NCBI GenBank assembly: GCA_947498785.1
Contig: CANMLS010000026.1
Span: 1 to 64,000 of the forward strand
Direction: 5' to 3'
From: an uncultured Aquimarina sp.
GTDB lineage: Bacteria > Bacteroidota > Bacteroidia > Flavobacteriales > Flavobacteriaceae
Length of the DNA stretch: 64,000 bases
Positions within the stretch are counted from its first letter, which is position 1, and every line of letters starts with the position of its first letter. Position numbers and translations under genes: made by a program. Shown piece by piece: positions 8,647 to 18,115 of this stretch. The notes under the pieces were generated by a model. That model saw only the letters and a program-made list of their open reading frames with translations, had not been told where the DNA came from and made no database searches.

Positions 8647-9848
8647 AAAACTTCACTCAATACTTCTAATGGGTTCTCTTCTTTTTCTTTTGTTTGCTCT
8701 TCTTCTATAATAGCTTCTCTTTTACTACTTACACTTAATACTATACCAATAGCCAGACATGTCATCCAAATTGATGTTCCTCCACTACTGATAAGTGGAA
8801 GTGTTTGTCCTGTAACAGGAAATAGCTCTACAGCCACCCCCATATTTATTAATGCCTGAAACACAATAGGAAGTCCGACACCAATAACCAATAATTTTCC
8901 AAAAACATCTACACTTTTATGGGCCACGATTACCAATCTAAGCAATAACAATATATATAACAGCATTAAAAAAACTCCACCAACAAACCCCCACTCTTCT
9001 ATTATTATTGCATAAATAAAATCTGATGATGACTGTGGCAAAAAGTTTCTCTGTACACTTTTACCAGGCCCTGTTCCGATTACACCTCCTCTGGCAATAG
9101 CAATTTTTGCGCGCTCGATTTGATAATCTTCCTGTGTATCTTTATTATCAGCAAAATGTTCTATTCTACTTACCCAGGTATCAACCCTATTTGGAAAAAC
9201 ACCTGGAAATGCCTTTGCAAAAAGAATAAAGAAGGTGAGTATCAATAGCCCTGACCCTAAAATCACTGAAATGTATTTTAATGGATATCCCCCTAAAAAC
9301 ACCAACATGACAACCATTGAAAATATAATCGCCGCTGTAGAAAAGTTTGCTGGCAAAATCAACATCAATACCAGAAAAACTGGTGCCCAAAGAGGTAATA
9401 ATGTTTCTTTAAAAGAAACGTATTCATCTTTAATTTTTGAAAGATATCTAGCAACATAAGACATCAAAACAACTGCCGCCAGAGTAGAAGGCTGAAAGCC
9501 AACTCCTACAAAAGGTAAACGAATCCATCTACTTGCATTTGTTCCTCCTCCTGATGTATTCTGAGCTAACGTCACCAATAACAACACAATTACCATTGGT
9601 ATCATGATTATAGAAAGTCCTTTAAAATAATGATATGGTATTTTATGTACTCCATATATGATTAAAAACCCTAAAACAAGATGAATAAAATGTTTTACCA
9701 AAAAACTAAAGGTGTCGCCATCTCCACCATATAAGTATGCTAAATTACTACTAGCACTATACACAGGTAGAAATGAAAACAATGCCAGCAAAGCGGCAAT
9801 TGCCCATATCATTTTATCTCCTTTTATATTTGCTAATACTTTAGTCAT
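8643..9848 (-). CDS. ftsW: Peptidoglycan glycosyltransferase FtsW
   Basis: 401 residues of the SEDS family, about ten hydrophobic membrane segments. FtsW polymerises lipid II at the septum together with its partner PBP. Family features include GVGFQPSTLAAVVLM and the C-terminal LPLISSGGTSIWMTCLAIGIVLS. Position between murD and murG in dcw favours FtsW over RodA. The last ~30 residues are a charged cytoplasmic tail. Confidence 0.96.
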   Translation of the reverse strand: MTKVLANIKGDKMIWAIAALLALFSFLPVYSASSNLAYLYGGDGDTFSFLVKHFIHLVLGFLIIYGVHKIPYHYFKGLSIIMIPMVIVLLLVTLAQNTSGGGTNASRWIRLPFVGVGFQPSTLAAVVLMSYVARYLSKIKDEYVSFKETLLPLWAPVFLVLMLILPANFSTAAIIFSMVVMLVFLGGYPLKYISVILGSGLLILTFFILFAKAFPGVFPNRVDTWVSRIEHFADNKDTQEDYQIERAKIAIARGGVIGTGPGKSVQRNFLPQSSSDFIYAIIIEEWGFVGGVFLMLLYILLLLRLVIVAHKSVDVFGKLLVIGVGLPIVFQALINMGVAVELFPVTGQTLPLISSGGTSIWMTCLAIGIVLSVSSKREAIIEEEQTKEKEENPLEVLSEVL

Positions 9849-9905
9849 TATTATTCACCTGTTATTTTATTCTTTAATTTTTAATTCTATACTTGTTTCA
9901 CCTCA

Positions 9906-11261
9906 CTACAATTCTCTTACAGCCTCTTTAAACTCTCGACCTCTTTCTTCATAGTTTTTAAACAAATCAAAACTTGCACATGCAGGAGATAATAGAACAT
10001 TTTCATTTCTCTCTGCTATTTTATATGCCATTTTTACCGCTTCTTTCATCGATTGTGTTTCTACAATATCATCAACACAATTGCCAAACGCATTTATGAT
10101 TTTAGAATTATCCACTCCTAAACAAATAATTGCTTTCACTTTTTCATTGACCAATGAAAATAACTCTGTATAATCATTACCTTTATCTACTCCTCCTACA
10201 ATCCATACTGTTGCAGACTTCATAGCATCTAACGCATAAAAGGTTGCATTTACATTGGTTGCTTTTGAATCATTAATATATTGTACATTATTAATTTTCA
10301 ATACATTTTCTAACCTATGTTCTACTCCATGAAAATTCTCTAAACATTCTCGAATGGTAGTCTTTCTAATTTTCAACAATTGCGATACTGTAGCGGCAGC
10401 CATGGCATTTTTCACATTGTGATTTCCTTTTAATGCTAAATTTTCTGTTGGCATGATAATTTTGTTGTTGTCTATTGTTATTGTTATATTATTATTTTCT
10501 AAATAAGCTCCATTTCCCACTCTTTTTTTCAAAGAAAATGGCAGTAATTTTGAGCGAATAGGATGTTTCTCTAAATACGTTACAATTACCTCATCATCTG
10601 CATCATAAATAAAGTAATCATCTTCTTTTTGATTCATTGCAATTCTAAATTTTGAAGCAACATAATTTTCAAATTGATAATTATATCGATCCAAATGATC
10701 TGGTGTAATATTGATAAGAATCGCAATATGAGGTGCAAATTCCTCAATACCATCTAACTGAAAACTACTCAATTCCAACACATAATAAGGAGCATCTTTC
10801 TCTGCCACTTGTTTTGCAAAACTATCTCCAATATTGCCTGCTATATTCACATCTAATCCTCCCTGTTGGAGTATATAATGCGTAAGCATAGTTGTTGTTG
10901 TCTTTCCATTGGTTCCAGTAATTCCCACAATCTGTGCAGCAGTAAATTCTGCAGCAAACTCTATTTCAGACACTACGTGAACTCCTTTTTTGAGTAGTTG
11001 CTGTACTAACTCAACTTTATCAGGAATTCCCGGGCTTTTCATAACAACATCTGCATTTATAATTTTAGATACGGTATGTTGCTGTTCTTCCCATTCGATT
11101 TCAAAATTTCTAAGAACTTCTTTATATTGATCTGTAATTGCTCCCTTATCAGAAACAAAAACATCGAATCCTTCTTTTTTCCCCAAAATTGCGGTTCCAA
11201 CCCCACTCTCTCCTGCACCCAAAACAACAAGCCGTTTTTCTATTTTTGAATTACGATTCAC
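9906..11261 (-). CDS. murD: UDP-N-acetylmuramoyl-L-alanine--D-glutamate ligase
   Basis: Adds D-glutamate to UDP-MurNAc-L-Ala. 451 residues with the dinucleotide-fold start LVVLGAGESGVGTAIL (11-26) and ATP loop GTNGKTTT (116-123). The likely start is GTG at 11261; a TGA lies three codons upstream in frame. From memory, relatives begin close to M-KRLVVLG, whereas here the first ~8 residues (MNRNSKIE) come from a repeat at the edge of the neighbouring small gene, whose last 11 bp overlap murD. Translation from an ATA codon just before EKR is a less likely alternative. Confidence 0.96.
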   Translation of the reverse strand: MNRNSKIEKRLVVLGAGESGVGTAILGKKEGFDVFVSDKGAITDQYKEVLRNFEIEWEEQQHTVSKIINADVVMKSPGIPDKVELVQQLLKKGVHVVSEIEFAAEFTAAQIVGITGTNGKTTTTMLTHYILQQGGLDVNIAGNIGDSFAKQVAEKDAPYYVLELSSFQLDGIEEFAPHIAILINITPDHLDRYNYQFENYVASKFRIAMNQKEDDYFIYDADDEVIVTYLEKHPIRSKLLPFSLKKRVGNGAYLENNNITITIDNNKIIMPTENLALKGNHNVKNAMAAATVSQLLKIRKTTIRECLENFHGVEHRLENVLKINNVQYINDSKATNVNATFYALDAMKSATVWIVGGVDKGNDYTELFSLVNEKVKAIICLGVDNSKIINAFGNCVDDIVETQSMKEAVKMAYKIAERNENVLLSPACASFDLFKNYEERGREFKEAVREL

Positions 11262-11502
11262 GATTTCTCATTGTTTTAATTGAAGCTACTACTATTGACA
11301 ATAATTCATTAGCTTCTTTTAACAATCTTTTTATCCCTTCATTTACTATTGTTGATATCTCCAAAAAGGCATCTAAAAAATACATACTCTCGCCAGCCTT
11401 TTCTTCTACTATTTTCAATTTATTTATAAAATCAGCATTAGATTTTGCCAGACAAGCAGCTCTATAATTTGCACCAATCAATCTCAAATATCTTTGTCCC
11501 AT
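11251..11502 (-). CDS. Four-helix-bundle protein (23S rRNA IVS-protein family), N-terminally truncated
   Basis: 83 residues. IGANYRAACLAKSNADFINKL and the following KIVEEKAGESMYFLDAFLE match the core of the four-helix-bundle family often called the 23S rRNA intervening-sequence protein. Members are usually ~115-125 residues, so the first helix is missing here, and GQRYLRL stands where a conserved LIRSSTSIG-type segment is expected. Its function is unknown. It sits between mraY and murD, where the cluster normally has no extra gene, and is bounded by imperfect inverted repeats (11255-11268 and 11520-11533). A mobile or decaying insertion is likely. Confidence 0.75.
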   Translation of the reverse strand: MGQRYLRLIGANYRAACLAKSNADFINKLKIVEEKAGESMYFLDAFLEISTIVNEGIKRLLKEANELLSIVVASIKTMRNRES

Positions 11503-11533
11503 TTTTTAATACTTCCTTCATAAATCGTCAATC
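11255..11533. mobile_element. Insertion bounded by inverted repeats, carrying the four-helix-bundle gene
   Basis: GATTCACGATTTCT at 11255-11268 and ATAAATCGTCAATC at 11520-11533 are inverted copies with 12 of 14 positions matching. They frame the small gene, begin 14 bp after the mraY stop codon, and contribute the first codons of murD. No transposase is present. Whether this is a mobile unit or a recombination product cannot be decided from one locus. Confidence 0.45.
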
Positions 11534-11547
11534 CAAAATCGTATATC

Positions 11548-12777
11548 TTACCTCACCTTAAGCGTAATCACCGCTATAATTGCCAGAAAAATTCCAACAA
11601 TCCAAAACCTGGAAACAATCTTACTTTCATGTATTCCTTTCTTCTGATAATGATGGTGTAAAGGAGACATAAGAAATATTCTTCTTCCTTCTCCATACTT
11701 TTTTCTAGTATACTTAAACCAACTCACCTGCATCATTACCGATAAGGTTTCTATAAAAAACACTCCGCATACAATTGGAATCAAAAATTCTTTACGTATT
11801 GCAATTGCAATAACTGCTATAATTCCTCCTATAGTCAAACTCCCTGTATCTCCCATAAAAACCTGTGCTGGATACGTATTATACCATAAAAAACCTACCA
11901 AAGCACCTGCAAAGGCAGCTATAAATATGGTCATCTCACCAGAATTAGGTATGTACATCACATTGAGATAATCTGAGAATATGATATTACCCGAAACCCA
12001 CGCAAACAATGCTAATGTCAACACCATTATCGCTGAAGAACCCGCTGCCAATCCATCAATACCATCAGTGAGGTTTGCCCCATTTGAAACTGCTGTGACG
12101 ATAAAAATCACTATGGGTATAAATATTAACCATGCATATTTAACGAAGTCTGGATTAATCCAGGTAATCAAATTTGAATAGTCAAATTCATTATTTTTAA
12201 GGAATGGTATTGTTGTTTTTGTAGATTTAATAGCAGGATTAAAATCTGAATTTTTCTCAGCGTTAACAACCTGCTCTACGTCAGAATTAACTTTTTCTTC
12301 TTTGATCGTAATATCACTATGAAAATACATAGTACATCCCACGATAATTCCTAATCCTACTTGACCAATTACTTTAAATTTTCCTGCAAGCCCTTCCTTA
12401 TCTTTTCTTTTAATTTTTAAATAATCATCTGTAAAACCAATCACTCCCATCCATAGAGTAGTAATAATTAACAGTATAACATATATATTATCTAGTTTGG
12501 CAAACAACAATACAGGAACAAGAGTTGCCAAAATAATAATGATACCTCCCATCGTTGGAGTTCCTGCCTTTTCTGCCTGACCATCTAACCCTAATTCACG
12601 AATACTCTCTCCCATCTGTTTTTTTTGTAGAAAAACTATAATCCGCTTACCATAAATTGTAGAGATTAATAGCGACAGTATAATCGCCATTGCTGCTCTA
12701 AAGGTTATAAACTGAAACAGCGTTGCCCCGGGGAACTGGTATTCGCTTTCCAAATATTCAAATAAATAGTATAGCAT
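11548..12777 (-). CDS. mraY: Phospho-N-acetylmuramoyl-pentapeptide-transferase
   Basis: Transfers phospho-MurNAc-pentapeptide to undecaprenyl phosphate, making lipid I. 409 residues, about ten membrane helices, with the conserved MGGIIIILA, TDDYLKIKRKDKEGL, SNGANLTDGIDGLAAG and MGDTGSLTIGG segments carrying the catalytic aspartates, and the C-terminal MSPLHHHYQKKG. An extra hydrophilic stretch of ~55 residues (about 150-205) between membrane segments makes it longer than the ~360-residue E. coli protein; similar insertions are common in Bacteroidota. Confidence 0.97.
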   Translation of the reverse strand: MLYYLFEYLESEYQFPGATLFQFITFRAAMAIILSLLISTIYGKRIIVFLQKKQMGESIRELGLDGQAEKAGTPTMGGIIIILATLVPVLLFAKLDNIYVILLIITTLWMGVIGFTDDYLKIKRKDKEGLAGKFKVIGQVGLGIIVGCTMYFHSDITIKEEKVNSDVEQVVNAEKNSDFNPAIKSTKTTIPFLKNNEFDYSNLITWINPDFVKYAWLIFIPIVIFIVTAVSNGANLTDGIDGLAAGSSAIMVLTLALFAWVSGNIIFSDYLNVMYIPNSGEMTIFIAAFAGALVGFLWYNTYPAQVFMGDTGSLTIGGIIAVIAIAIRKEFLIPIVCGVFFIETLSVMMQVSWFKYTRKKYGEGRRIFLMSPLHHHYQKKGIHESKIVSRFWIVGIFLAIIAVITLKVR

Positions 12778-12822
12778 AAGTCATTACCTTTTTATATTCT
12801 TTCTCTACAAACACAAAAGGAT

Positions 12823-14286
12823 TTATTTGTTTAATTTTTTTAGTTCTTCTCTAACAATTTCAAAATCATCAAAATTATTTCGTTCTCCATTAACCTCTTG
12901 ATACGTTTCATGTCCTTTTCCTGCGATCAGAATTATATCATCTTTATCAGCCAATTGACAAGCGGTTTTAATTGCTTGTTTTCTATCTGTTATAGAAAGA
13001 GTTTTTTTATAATCTTGCGGCTCAACTCCTTTTTCTATATCTGTAATAATCTGATCTGGATTTTCTGTCCTAGGGTTATCACTAGTAAAAATGGCTTTGT
13101 TACTAAGTTTTGCCGCTATATTGCCCATCACAGGACGCTTCATCTTATCTCTATCTCCACCACACCCAACAACCGTAATCAAAACTTCATTATTTGTTCG
13201 AATATCATTAATGGTTTCCAATACATTTTTTAATGCATCAGGCGTATGTGCATAATCGACTATTGCTGTAATCTTCTGCTCCGAAATCAAATATTGAAAC
13301 CTCCCACTCACACTTTGCAACTCACTCAATAACTGTAGTATCTCTAACCTCTCTAACCCCAACAATTCAGCCGTTCCAAAAATTGCCAATAGGTTATACG
13401 CATTAAAACTACCTATAAGTTTTGCCCAAACCTCATTATCATTAAGTTTAAGCAACAGTCCCTCAAGACTATTTTCTAAGATTTGACCTCTATAATCAGC
13501 ATATGATTTTAATGCATAGGTATACTGTTTTGCATTAGTATTTTGAAGCATAAAAGTTCCATTCTTATCATCTTTATTTACTAAAGCAAAAGCTTTTTTA
13601 GATAAATTATCAAAGAATACTTTTTTCACATCACGATACTCTTTGAATGTATTATGATAATCTAAATGATCATGTGATAGATTTGTAAAAATCCCACCAG
13701 CAAATACAAGTCCTTCCGTACGTTTTTGATGAATTCCATGAGAACTTACTTCCATAAAGCAATATTCAACACCCGCTTCATTCATTTCCTTTAGATAATA
13801 ATTGATAGCTAAAGAATCCGGAGTAGTATGTGTTGCTTTATATTCTTCTACATCAACCATAACTTTTACAGTTGACAACAACCCTACTTTGAAACCAGCT
13901 TTCTTAAAAAGTTGATATAACAATGTTGCAATCGTGGTTTTTCCGTTAGTTCCTGTTACACCAACTAATTTTAGATTTTCTGAAGGCGAATCAAAATAGT
14001 TAGAAGCCATTATTGCTAAAGCAGATTGCGTATTTTCAACTTCGACATAAGTAACTCCATGAACCATAACATCGGGTGTGTTTTCACAAATCACTGCCAA
14101 TGCTCCTTGATTAATAGCCTTTTCAATAAAGTCATGTCCATCTGAAACCGATCCCCTAATAGCTACAAATGCATCATCCTGTTCTATTTTTCTAGAATCG
14201 AATTCAATTTTATTAACGCTAGTTTTTGTATCACCTACAACAGCATTAATGGCTACTTTATATAGAATATCTTTTAACTCTGTCAC
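12823..14286 (-). CDS. murE: UDP-MurNAc-L-Ala-D-Glu:2,6-diaminopimelate ligase
   Basis: Adds the third stem-peptide residue. 487 residues with the ATP loop TGTNGKTT (111-118), the Mur central domain, and a C-terminal domain containing FTSDNPRTENP. The DNPR motif marks enzymes that use meso-diaminopimelate rather than lysine, so the peptidoglycan is predicted to be meso-DAP type. Its ATG overlaps the end of the PBP gene by 4 bp. Confidence 0.97.
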   Translation of the reverse strand: MTELKDILYKVAINAVVGDTKTSVNKIEFDSRKIEQDDAFVAIRGSVSDGHDFIEKAINQGALAVICENTPDVMVHGVTYVEVENTQSALAIMASNYFDSPSENLKLVGVTGTNGKTTIATLLYQLFKKAGFKVGLLSTVKVMVDVEEYKATHTTPDSLAINYYLKEMNEAGVEYCFMEVSSHGIHQKRTEGLVFAGGIFTNLSHDHLDYHNTFKEYRDVKKVFFDNLSKKAFALVNKDDKNGTFMLQNTNAKQYTYALKSYADYRGQILENSLEGLLLKLNDNEVWAKLIGSFNAYNLLAIFGTAELLGLERLEILQLLSELQSVSGRFQYLISEQKITAIVDYAHTPDALKNVLETINDIRTNNEVLITVVGCGGDRDKMKRPVMGNIAAKLSNKAIFTSDNPRTENPDQIITDIEKGVEPQDYKKTLSITDRKQAIKTACQLADKDDIILIAGKGHETYQEVNGERNNFDDFEIVREELKKLNK

Positions 14287-16277
14287 GATAGCTCTAATCT
14301 TATTTTTTGGTTTATTTTTACTTTAGTTCCTGGTTCTATAGATTGTTTCTTTACTGTTCCTGATCCTTTTAGTTCAACTTTAAGCCCCATATTCTCTAAT
14401 AATGAAAGAACATCCATCGCAGGCATACCTTTTACATTAGGCATTATGGTTTTGTATTTTCGAGCATTCTCATAATATTTCTCATAGCTATTCACTACCG
14501 AATTGCTCTCCATCGTAGCATATGACACCTCGTCAATCACTGGTATATCATTATATATTTTGGTTGCAATAGCTTTAAAAATCGGAGCAGCCACTTCGTG
14601 TCCGTAATAGCCTTTTTTCTTATTCGGTTTATGAATTACAACAATACAAGAATAAATAGGGTTATCTGCAGGAAAATATCCTGCAAAAGACGAGATATAC
14701 TCTCGTTCTTTATCATTACCATAATTCCCCCAACATGTACCTGTTTTACCAGCTATATCAAAATTATCTGTAAGAATATTATTTGCCGTACCTCTTTTTA
14801 CAACATTCTTCATCATTTCTTGTGCTATTTTTGCTGTTGCCTTAGAACATATGGTAGGGTTTAGCACTTCTTTATCAAATCTTTCTCGTGTTTTATTCCA
14901 AGTTTTTACTTCTTTAATAAATCTTGGTTTTACCATTTCACCATCATTTGCAATAGCATTATAAAAAGCTAAAGTTTGCAGCGGAGTAATTGCAACACCA
15001 TATCCGTGTGCCATCCATGGTAATGTAGTACCATACCAATCTTTATCTCCTGGATAAGGAATCTTAGGTTTTCCTTCTCCTTTGATTGCCAACCCAAGTG
15101 TTTCTCCTAATCCCATATTAATCAATCTGTCTACGAACTTTCTTGGGTTATCCTTATAATTCTCATGAATCATCTTTGCAAAAGCAGTATTTGATGATAG
15201 TTCAAATGCTTTTGCAGCAGATATTTTACCATACCCTCCCCATTTAGAATCTTTTGCAATTCTGTCATAAAATTTTACACGACCATTTTCTGTATCCACA
15301 ACATAACTCGAATCGATTACCCTATCTTCTAAAGCCGCCACCATAGTCATTAATTTAAATGTCGAACCAGGTTCGTGAGATTCTCCTACAGCATAATTTA
15401 GTTTCTCATAATATTTTCCTGCTTCGGTTCTCCCAAGATTGGAGATGGCTTTTATCTCTCCTGTCCGAGTCTCCATAACGACTACTGTACCATGTTCTGC
15501 TTCAAATTTTTCGAGCTGACCAAGCAATACGTGATGTGATATATCTTGAATATTAACATCAATAGTAGAAACTACATCAAACCCATCTTGCGGCTCCACT
15601 TCATTATCATCGCCAATAGGTTTCCATTGGTTTTTTGCGATCTTTTGCTTCTTTCTCTTTCCTTCTTTACCTCTTAAGAAAGGACCATATGCTCCTTCTA
15701 AGCCAACTCTGGTATAATACCCTTGCTCGTCTCGCTTCTCATATCCAACAGTACGCTCTGCAATTTTCCCAATAGGATGTTCTCTAACTGTTCGTTGTTC
15801 TATAATTAATCCTCCTCTATTAGCTCCAAACTCAAACAAAGGAAACTTTTTAACTCTCATATACTGAGAATACCCCAAATTTCTACGTAATAATAAATAC
15901 CTATTTTTGGTGGATCTTGCTTTTCTTATCAGTTTATCATAGTATGAAACAGGTTTTCCAAACTCTTTAGACAAAGCCTCACATAATGGCTTAATATATT
16001 TTCTAAAATCTTTTTCACTTACGGTAAGCGCATCAAACCTAACATCATACTTGGGCACTGAAGTTGCTAATAAGTTGCCTTTGCTATCATAAAGATTACC
16101 TCGATTGGCAGGAATATCAAACGTTTTAAACACACGTTCTTGCGCTTTTTTGCGATACATATCCCCTTCTACGAACTGTATATTTACAAGTTTTATTAAT
16201 ACCGCAATAGCAAAAACAAACATGCACGCTGCTATGAAGTACAACCTTTTTAATATGTTTCTTTCTTTTATTGCCAA
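14283..16277 (-). CDS. ftsI: Septal penicillin-binding protein (FtsI/PBP3-type transpeptidase) with PASTA domain
   Basis: Cross-links septal peptidoglycan; a bitopic membrane protein. 664 residues: one membrane segment (about 12-32), a PBP dimerisation domain with the RGNLYDSKGNLLA box (59-71), and a transpeptidase domain with STFK (305-308), SSN (361-363) and KTG (511-513). A C-terminal PASTA domain (about 600-664, MPNVKGMPAMDVLSLLENMG) resembles Bacillus SpoVD more than E. coli FtsI. The start codon appears to be TTG at 16277, 6 bp after ftsL; the stop overlaps murE. Confidence 0.96.
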   Translation of the reverse strand: MAIKERNILKRLYFIAACMFVFAIAVLIKLVNIQFVEGDMYRKKAQERVFKTFDIPANRGNLYDSKGNLLATSVPKYDVRFDALTVSEKDFRKYIKPLCEALSKEFGKPVSYYDKLIRKARSTKNRYLLLRRNLGYSQYMRVKKFPLFEFGANRGGLIIEQRTVREHPIGKIAERTVGYEKRDEQGYYTRVGLEGAYGPFLRGKEGKRKKQKIAKNQWKPIGDDNEVEPQDGFDVVSTIDVNIQDISHHVLLGQLEKFEAEHGTVVVMETRTGEIKAISNLGRTEAGKYYEKLNYAVGESHEPGSTFKLMTMVAALEDRVIDSSYVVDTENGRVKFYDRIAKDSKWGGYGKISAAKAFELSSNTAFAKMIHENYKDNPRKFVDRLINMGLGETLGLAIKGEGKPKIPYPGDKDWYGTTLPWMAHGYGVAITPLQTLAFYNAIANDGEMVKPRFIKEVKTWNKTRERFDKEVLNPTICSKATAKIAQEMMKNVVKRGTANNILTDNFDIAGKTGTCWGNYGNDKEREYISSFAGYFPADNPIYSCIVVIHKPNKKKGYYGHEVAAPIFKAIATKIYNDIPVIDEVSYATMESNSVVNSYEKYYENARKYKTIMPNVKGMPAMDVLSLLENMGLKVELKGSGTVKKQSIEPGTKVKINQKIRLELS

Positions 16278-16283
16278 AACAAC

Positions 16284-16595
16284 TTAATTTTTTACTATTA
16301 TTTTTCTTGGGGGTCTTGCTGGACGTTTTAATCCTTTTTGCGTCATTTTTTTGATAATAGATGATTCCATTTTCAATCTCATTAATTCTGTCTTCCCATC
16401 AACAAATTGTGTTCTTAATTCTCTTACTTCATTATTCAATTTTGCAATTTCATGCACTTTGCTCTCTGCATTATGAGAACTGGCAATCATTACAATCGCC
16501 AACAAAGAAAGAAATAATAACATCCTCCAATTTTTCATTGCATCATCTGCAATCAAAAACTTTCCTTTTAATATGTCATAAATCGTCTGTTTCAA
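16284..16595 (-). CDS. FtsL-like small divisome protein
   Basis: 103 residues: a short cytoplasmic N-terminus, one membrane segment (about 24-40, WRMLLFLSLLAIVMIAS) and a coiled-coil stretch (VHEIAKLNNEVRELRTQFVDGKTEL). This is the topology of FtsL, which forms a complex with FtsQ and FtsB-type proteins and activates FtsW/FtsI. Sequence similarity alone is weak; position between rsmH (4-bp overlap) and the septal PBP is decisive. Confidence 0.85.
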   Translation of the reverse strand: MKQTIYDILKGKFLIADDAMKNWRMLLFLSLLAIVMIASSHNAESKVHEIAKLNNEVRELRTQFVDGKTELMRLKMESSIIKKMTQKGLKRPARPPRKIIVKN

Positions 16596-17497
16596 ACTCT
16601 TTCTGCTATTCTAAGTTTAGCACTTCGTGCTCTATTATTCACTTTAATTTCTTCACTATCAGGAATAATTAATCCTCCTACTTTTTTAAATGGCACCGAT
16701 ACATTACCATATAAATCCTTTTCTGGCTCACCTTCAAACATTCCATTACGGATAAATCGTTTCACCAATCTATCTTCTAAGGAATGATAAGAGATTAAGC
16801 TTATTCTTCCTCCTTCACTCAGCAATTCTGTGGTTTGCTCCAAAAATTCTTTTAGAACTTCTATTTCTTGATTTACCTCAATACGAATTGCTTGATAAAT
16901 CTGAGCTAAAACCTTATGCTCTTTATGTTTTGGAAAAAATGGCTTTAGAACCTCTTTTAGCTCTACACTTGTTTTAATTGGACCTTCTTTTCTTGATCCA
17001 ACTATTGCTCTTGCTAATTTAGGCGCATTACGTAACTCACCATATTGTAAAAACATCACTTTTAAATCTGACTCATCATATTCATTAATTATATGATAGG
17101 CTGACACTTCTCCATTTTGATTCATTCTCATATCTAAATCAGCTTCAAATCTTGTAGAAAAACCTCTATCTGCAACATCAAACTGATGAGAAGAAACTCC
17201 AAAATCTCCAAGAATACCATCTACTTTTCTAATCGAATTAAACCGTAAAAACCTCTTAATAAATCTAAAATTTTCGTTTATCAAAATAAATCTATCATCA
17301 TCAATTACATTACCTAAAGCATCCTGATCCTGATCAAACGCAAACAATTTTCCTTGCGGGCCTAATCGTTTTAATATCTCGCTAGAATGTCCTCCTCCTC
17401 CAAACGTAACATCTACATAAACCCCATCTGACTTGATTGCCAAACCGTCTACAGTTTCTTTAAGTAAAACAGGATTGTGATATTCCATCTGTTCCAT
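16592..17497 (-). CDS. rsmH: 16S rRNA (cytosine1402-N4)-methyltransferase RsmH
   Basis: Methylates N4 of C1402 in the 16S rRNA P site using S-adenosylmethionine. 301 residues with the SAM loop VDVTFGGGGHSSEIL (27-41), an inserted helical domain, and the conserved LISYHSLEDRLVKRF near residue 238. Formerly mraW. It follows mraZ after 77 bp and overlaps ftsL by 4 bp, the standard dcw arrangement. Confidence 0.97.
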   Translation of the reverse strand: MEQMEYHNPVLLKETVDGLAIKSDGVYVDVTFGGGGHSSEILKRLGPQGKLFAFDQDQDALGNVIDDDRFILINENFRFIKRFLRFNSIRKVDGILGDFGVSSHQFDVADRGFSTRFEADLDMRMNQNGEVSAYHIINEYDESDLKVMFLQYGELRNAPKLARAIVGSRKEGPIKTSVELKEVLKPFFPKHKEHKVLAQIYQAIRIEVNQEIEVLKEFLEQTTELLSEGGRISLISYHSLEDRLVKRFIRNGMFEGEPEKDLYGNVSVPFKKVGGLIIPDSEEIKVNNRARSAKLRIAERV

Positions 17498-17574
17498 TTC
17501 TATCTTTTTAAATAATCACACAAACGTTTAATTCCCAAACACTTTTTGGATCAAGTATTTTATAACATTAAATA

Positions 17575-18042
17575 TTAATCAAGACTTATTTCATCATCAA
17601 ACCCCATCACTTCCTCTGCCAAATCTCCAAAATCATCAGCGACATCATCTATTGCTTTTTCATACTTATCTTTATCCCAGATTTCGATAATATTAACAGC
17701 TGATGACAACACCAGTTCCTTAGTGATTCCAGCAAAACTCACTAAATCCTTAGGAATTAAAAGACGACCTGCCGAATCAATTTCTACTATTTTCACTCCA
17801 GCCGTAAACCTTCTGATGAAATCATTATTTTTCTTCTTAAAGCGGTTTAATTTGTTTAGTTTTTGCATTAAAAGATTCCATTCAGCCATTGGATACAACT
17901 CCAAACAAGACTGAAAAACAGCTCTTTTTATTACAAATCCATCTTGAAGCACAGGCGAAAGTTGCTTTTTGAAAGCCACAGGCATCATAAGACGCCCCTT
18001 AGCATCTGCCTTACATTCATATGTACCGATTAGATTTACCAC
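17575..18042 (-). CDS. mraZ: Transcriptional regulator MraZ
   Basis: 155 residues made of two SpoVT/AbrB-like halves, each with the family pattern (DAKGRLMMPVAFKK near residue 13 and DSAGRLLIPKDL near 87). In other bacteria MraZ forms a ring-shaped oligomer that binds short direct repeats in front of its own gene and controls the dcw cluster. Three 10-bp repeats of that kind lie 43-73 bp upstream here, so autoregulation is likely. Confidence 0.96.
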   Translation of the reverse strand: MVNLIGTYECKADAKGRLMMPVAFKKQLSPVLQDGFVIKRAVFQSCLELYPMAEWNLLMQKLNKLNRFKKKNNDFIRRFTAGVKIVEIDSAGRLLIPKDLVSFAGITKELVLSSAVNIIEIWDKDKYEKAIDDVADDFGDLAEEVMGFDDEISLD

Positions 18043-18068
18043 TTTATTCCCCTAAACGTTTAATTAGT

Positions 18069-18076
18069 CAAATATA
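18069..18076 (-). promoter_or_regulatory. Promoter (-7 box) of the dcw operon
   Basis: The minus strand reads TATATTTG, a perfect match to the Bacteroidota -7 consensus TAnnTTTG, 26 bp upstream of the mraZ ATG. No clear -33 TTG is seen at the usual spacing; the MraZ repeats occupy that region. Confidence 0.65.
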
Positions 18077-18085
18077 TTGAAAAAT

Positions 18086-18115
18086 TTACCACATTTTACC
18101 ACATTTTACCACATT
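18086..18115 (-). promoter_or_regulatory. Putative MraZ operator: three 10-bp direct repeats
   Basis: The minus strand carries three exact consecutive copies of AATGTGGTAA, i.e. GTGG at one-helical-turn spacing. Known MraZ sites are three or four short G-rich repeats with 10-bp period. The array ends 9 bp upstream of the -7 box, so bound MraZ would cover the polymerase site. Confidence 0.7.
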
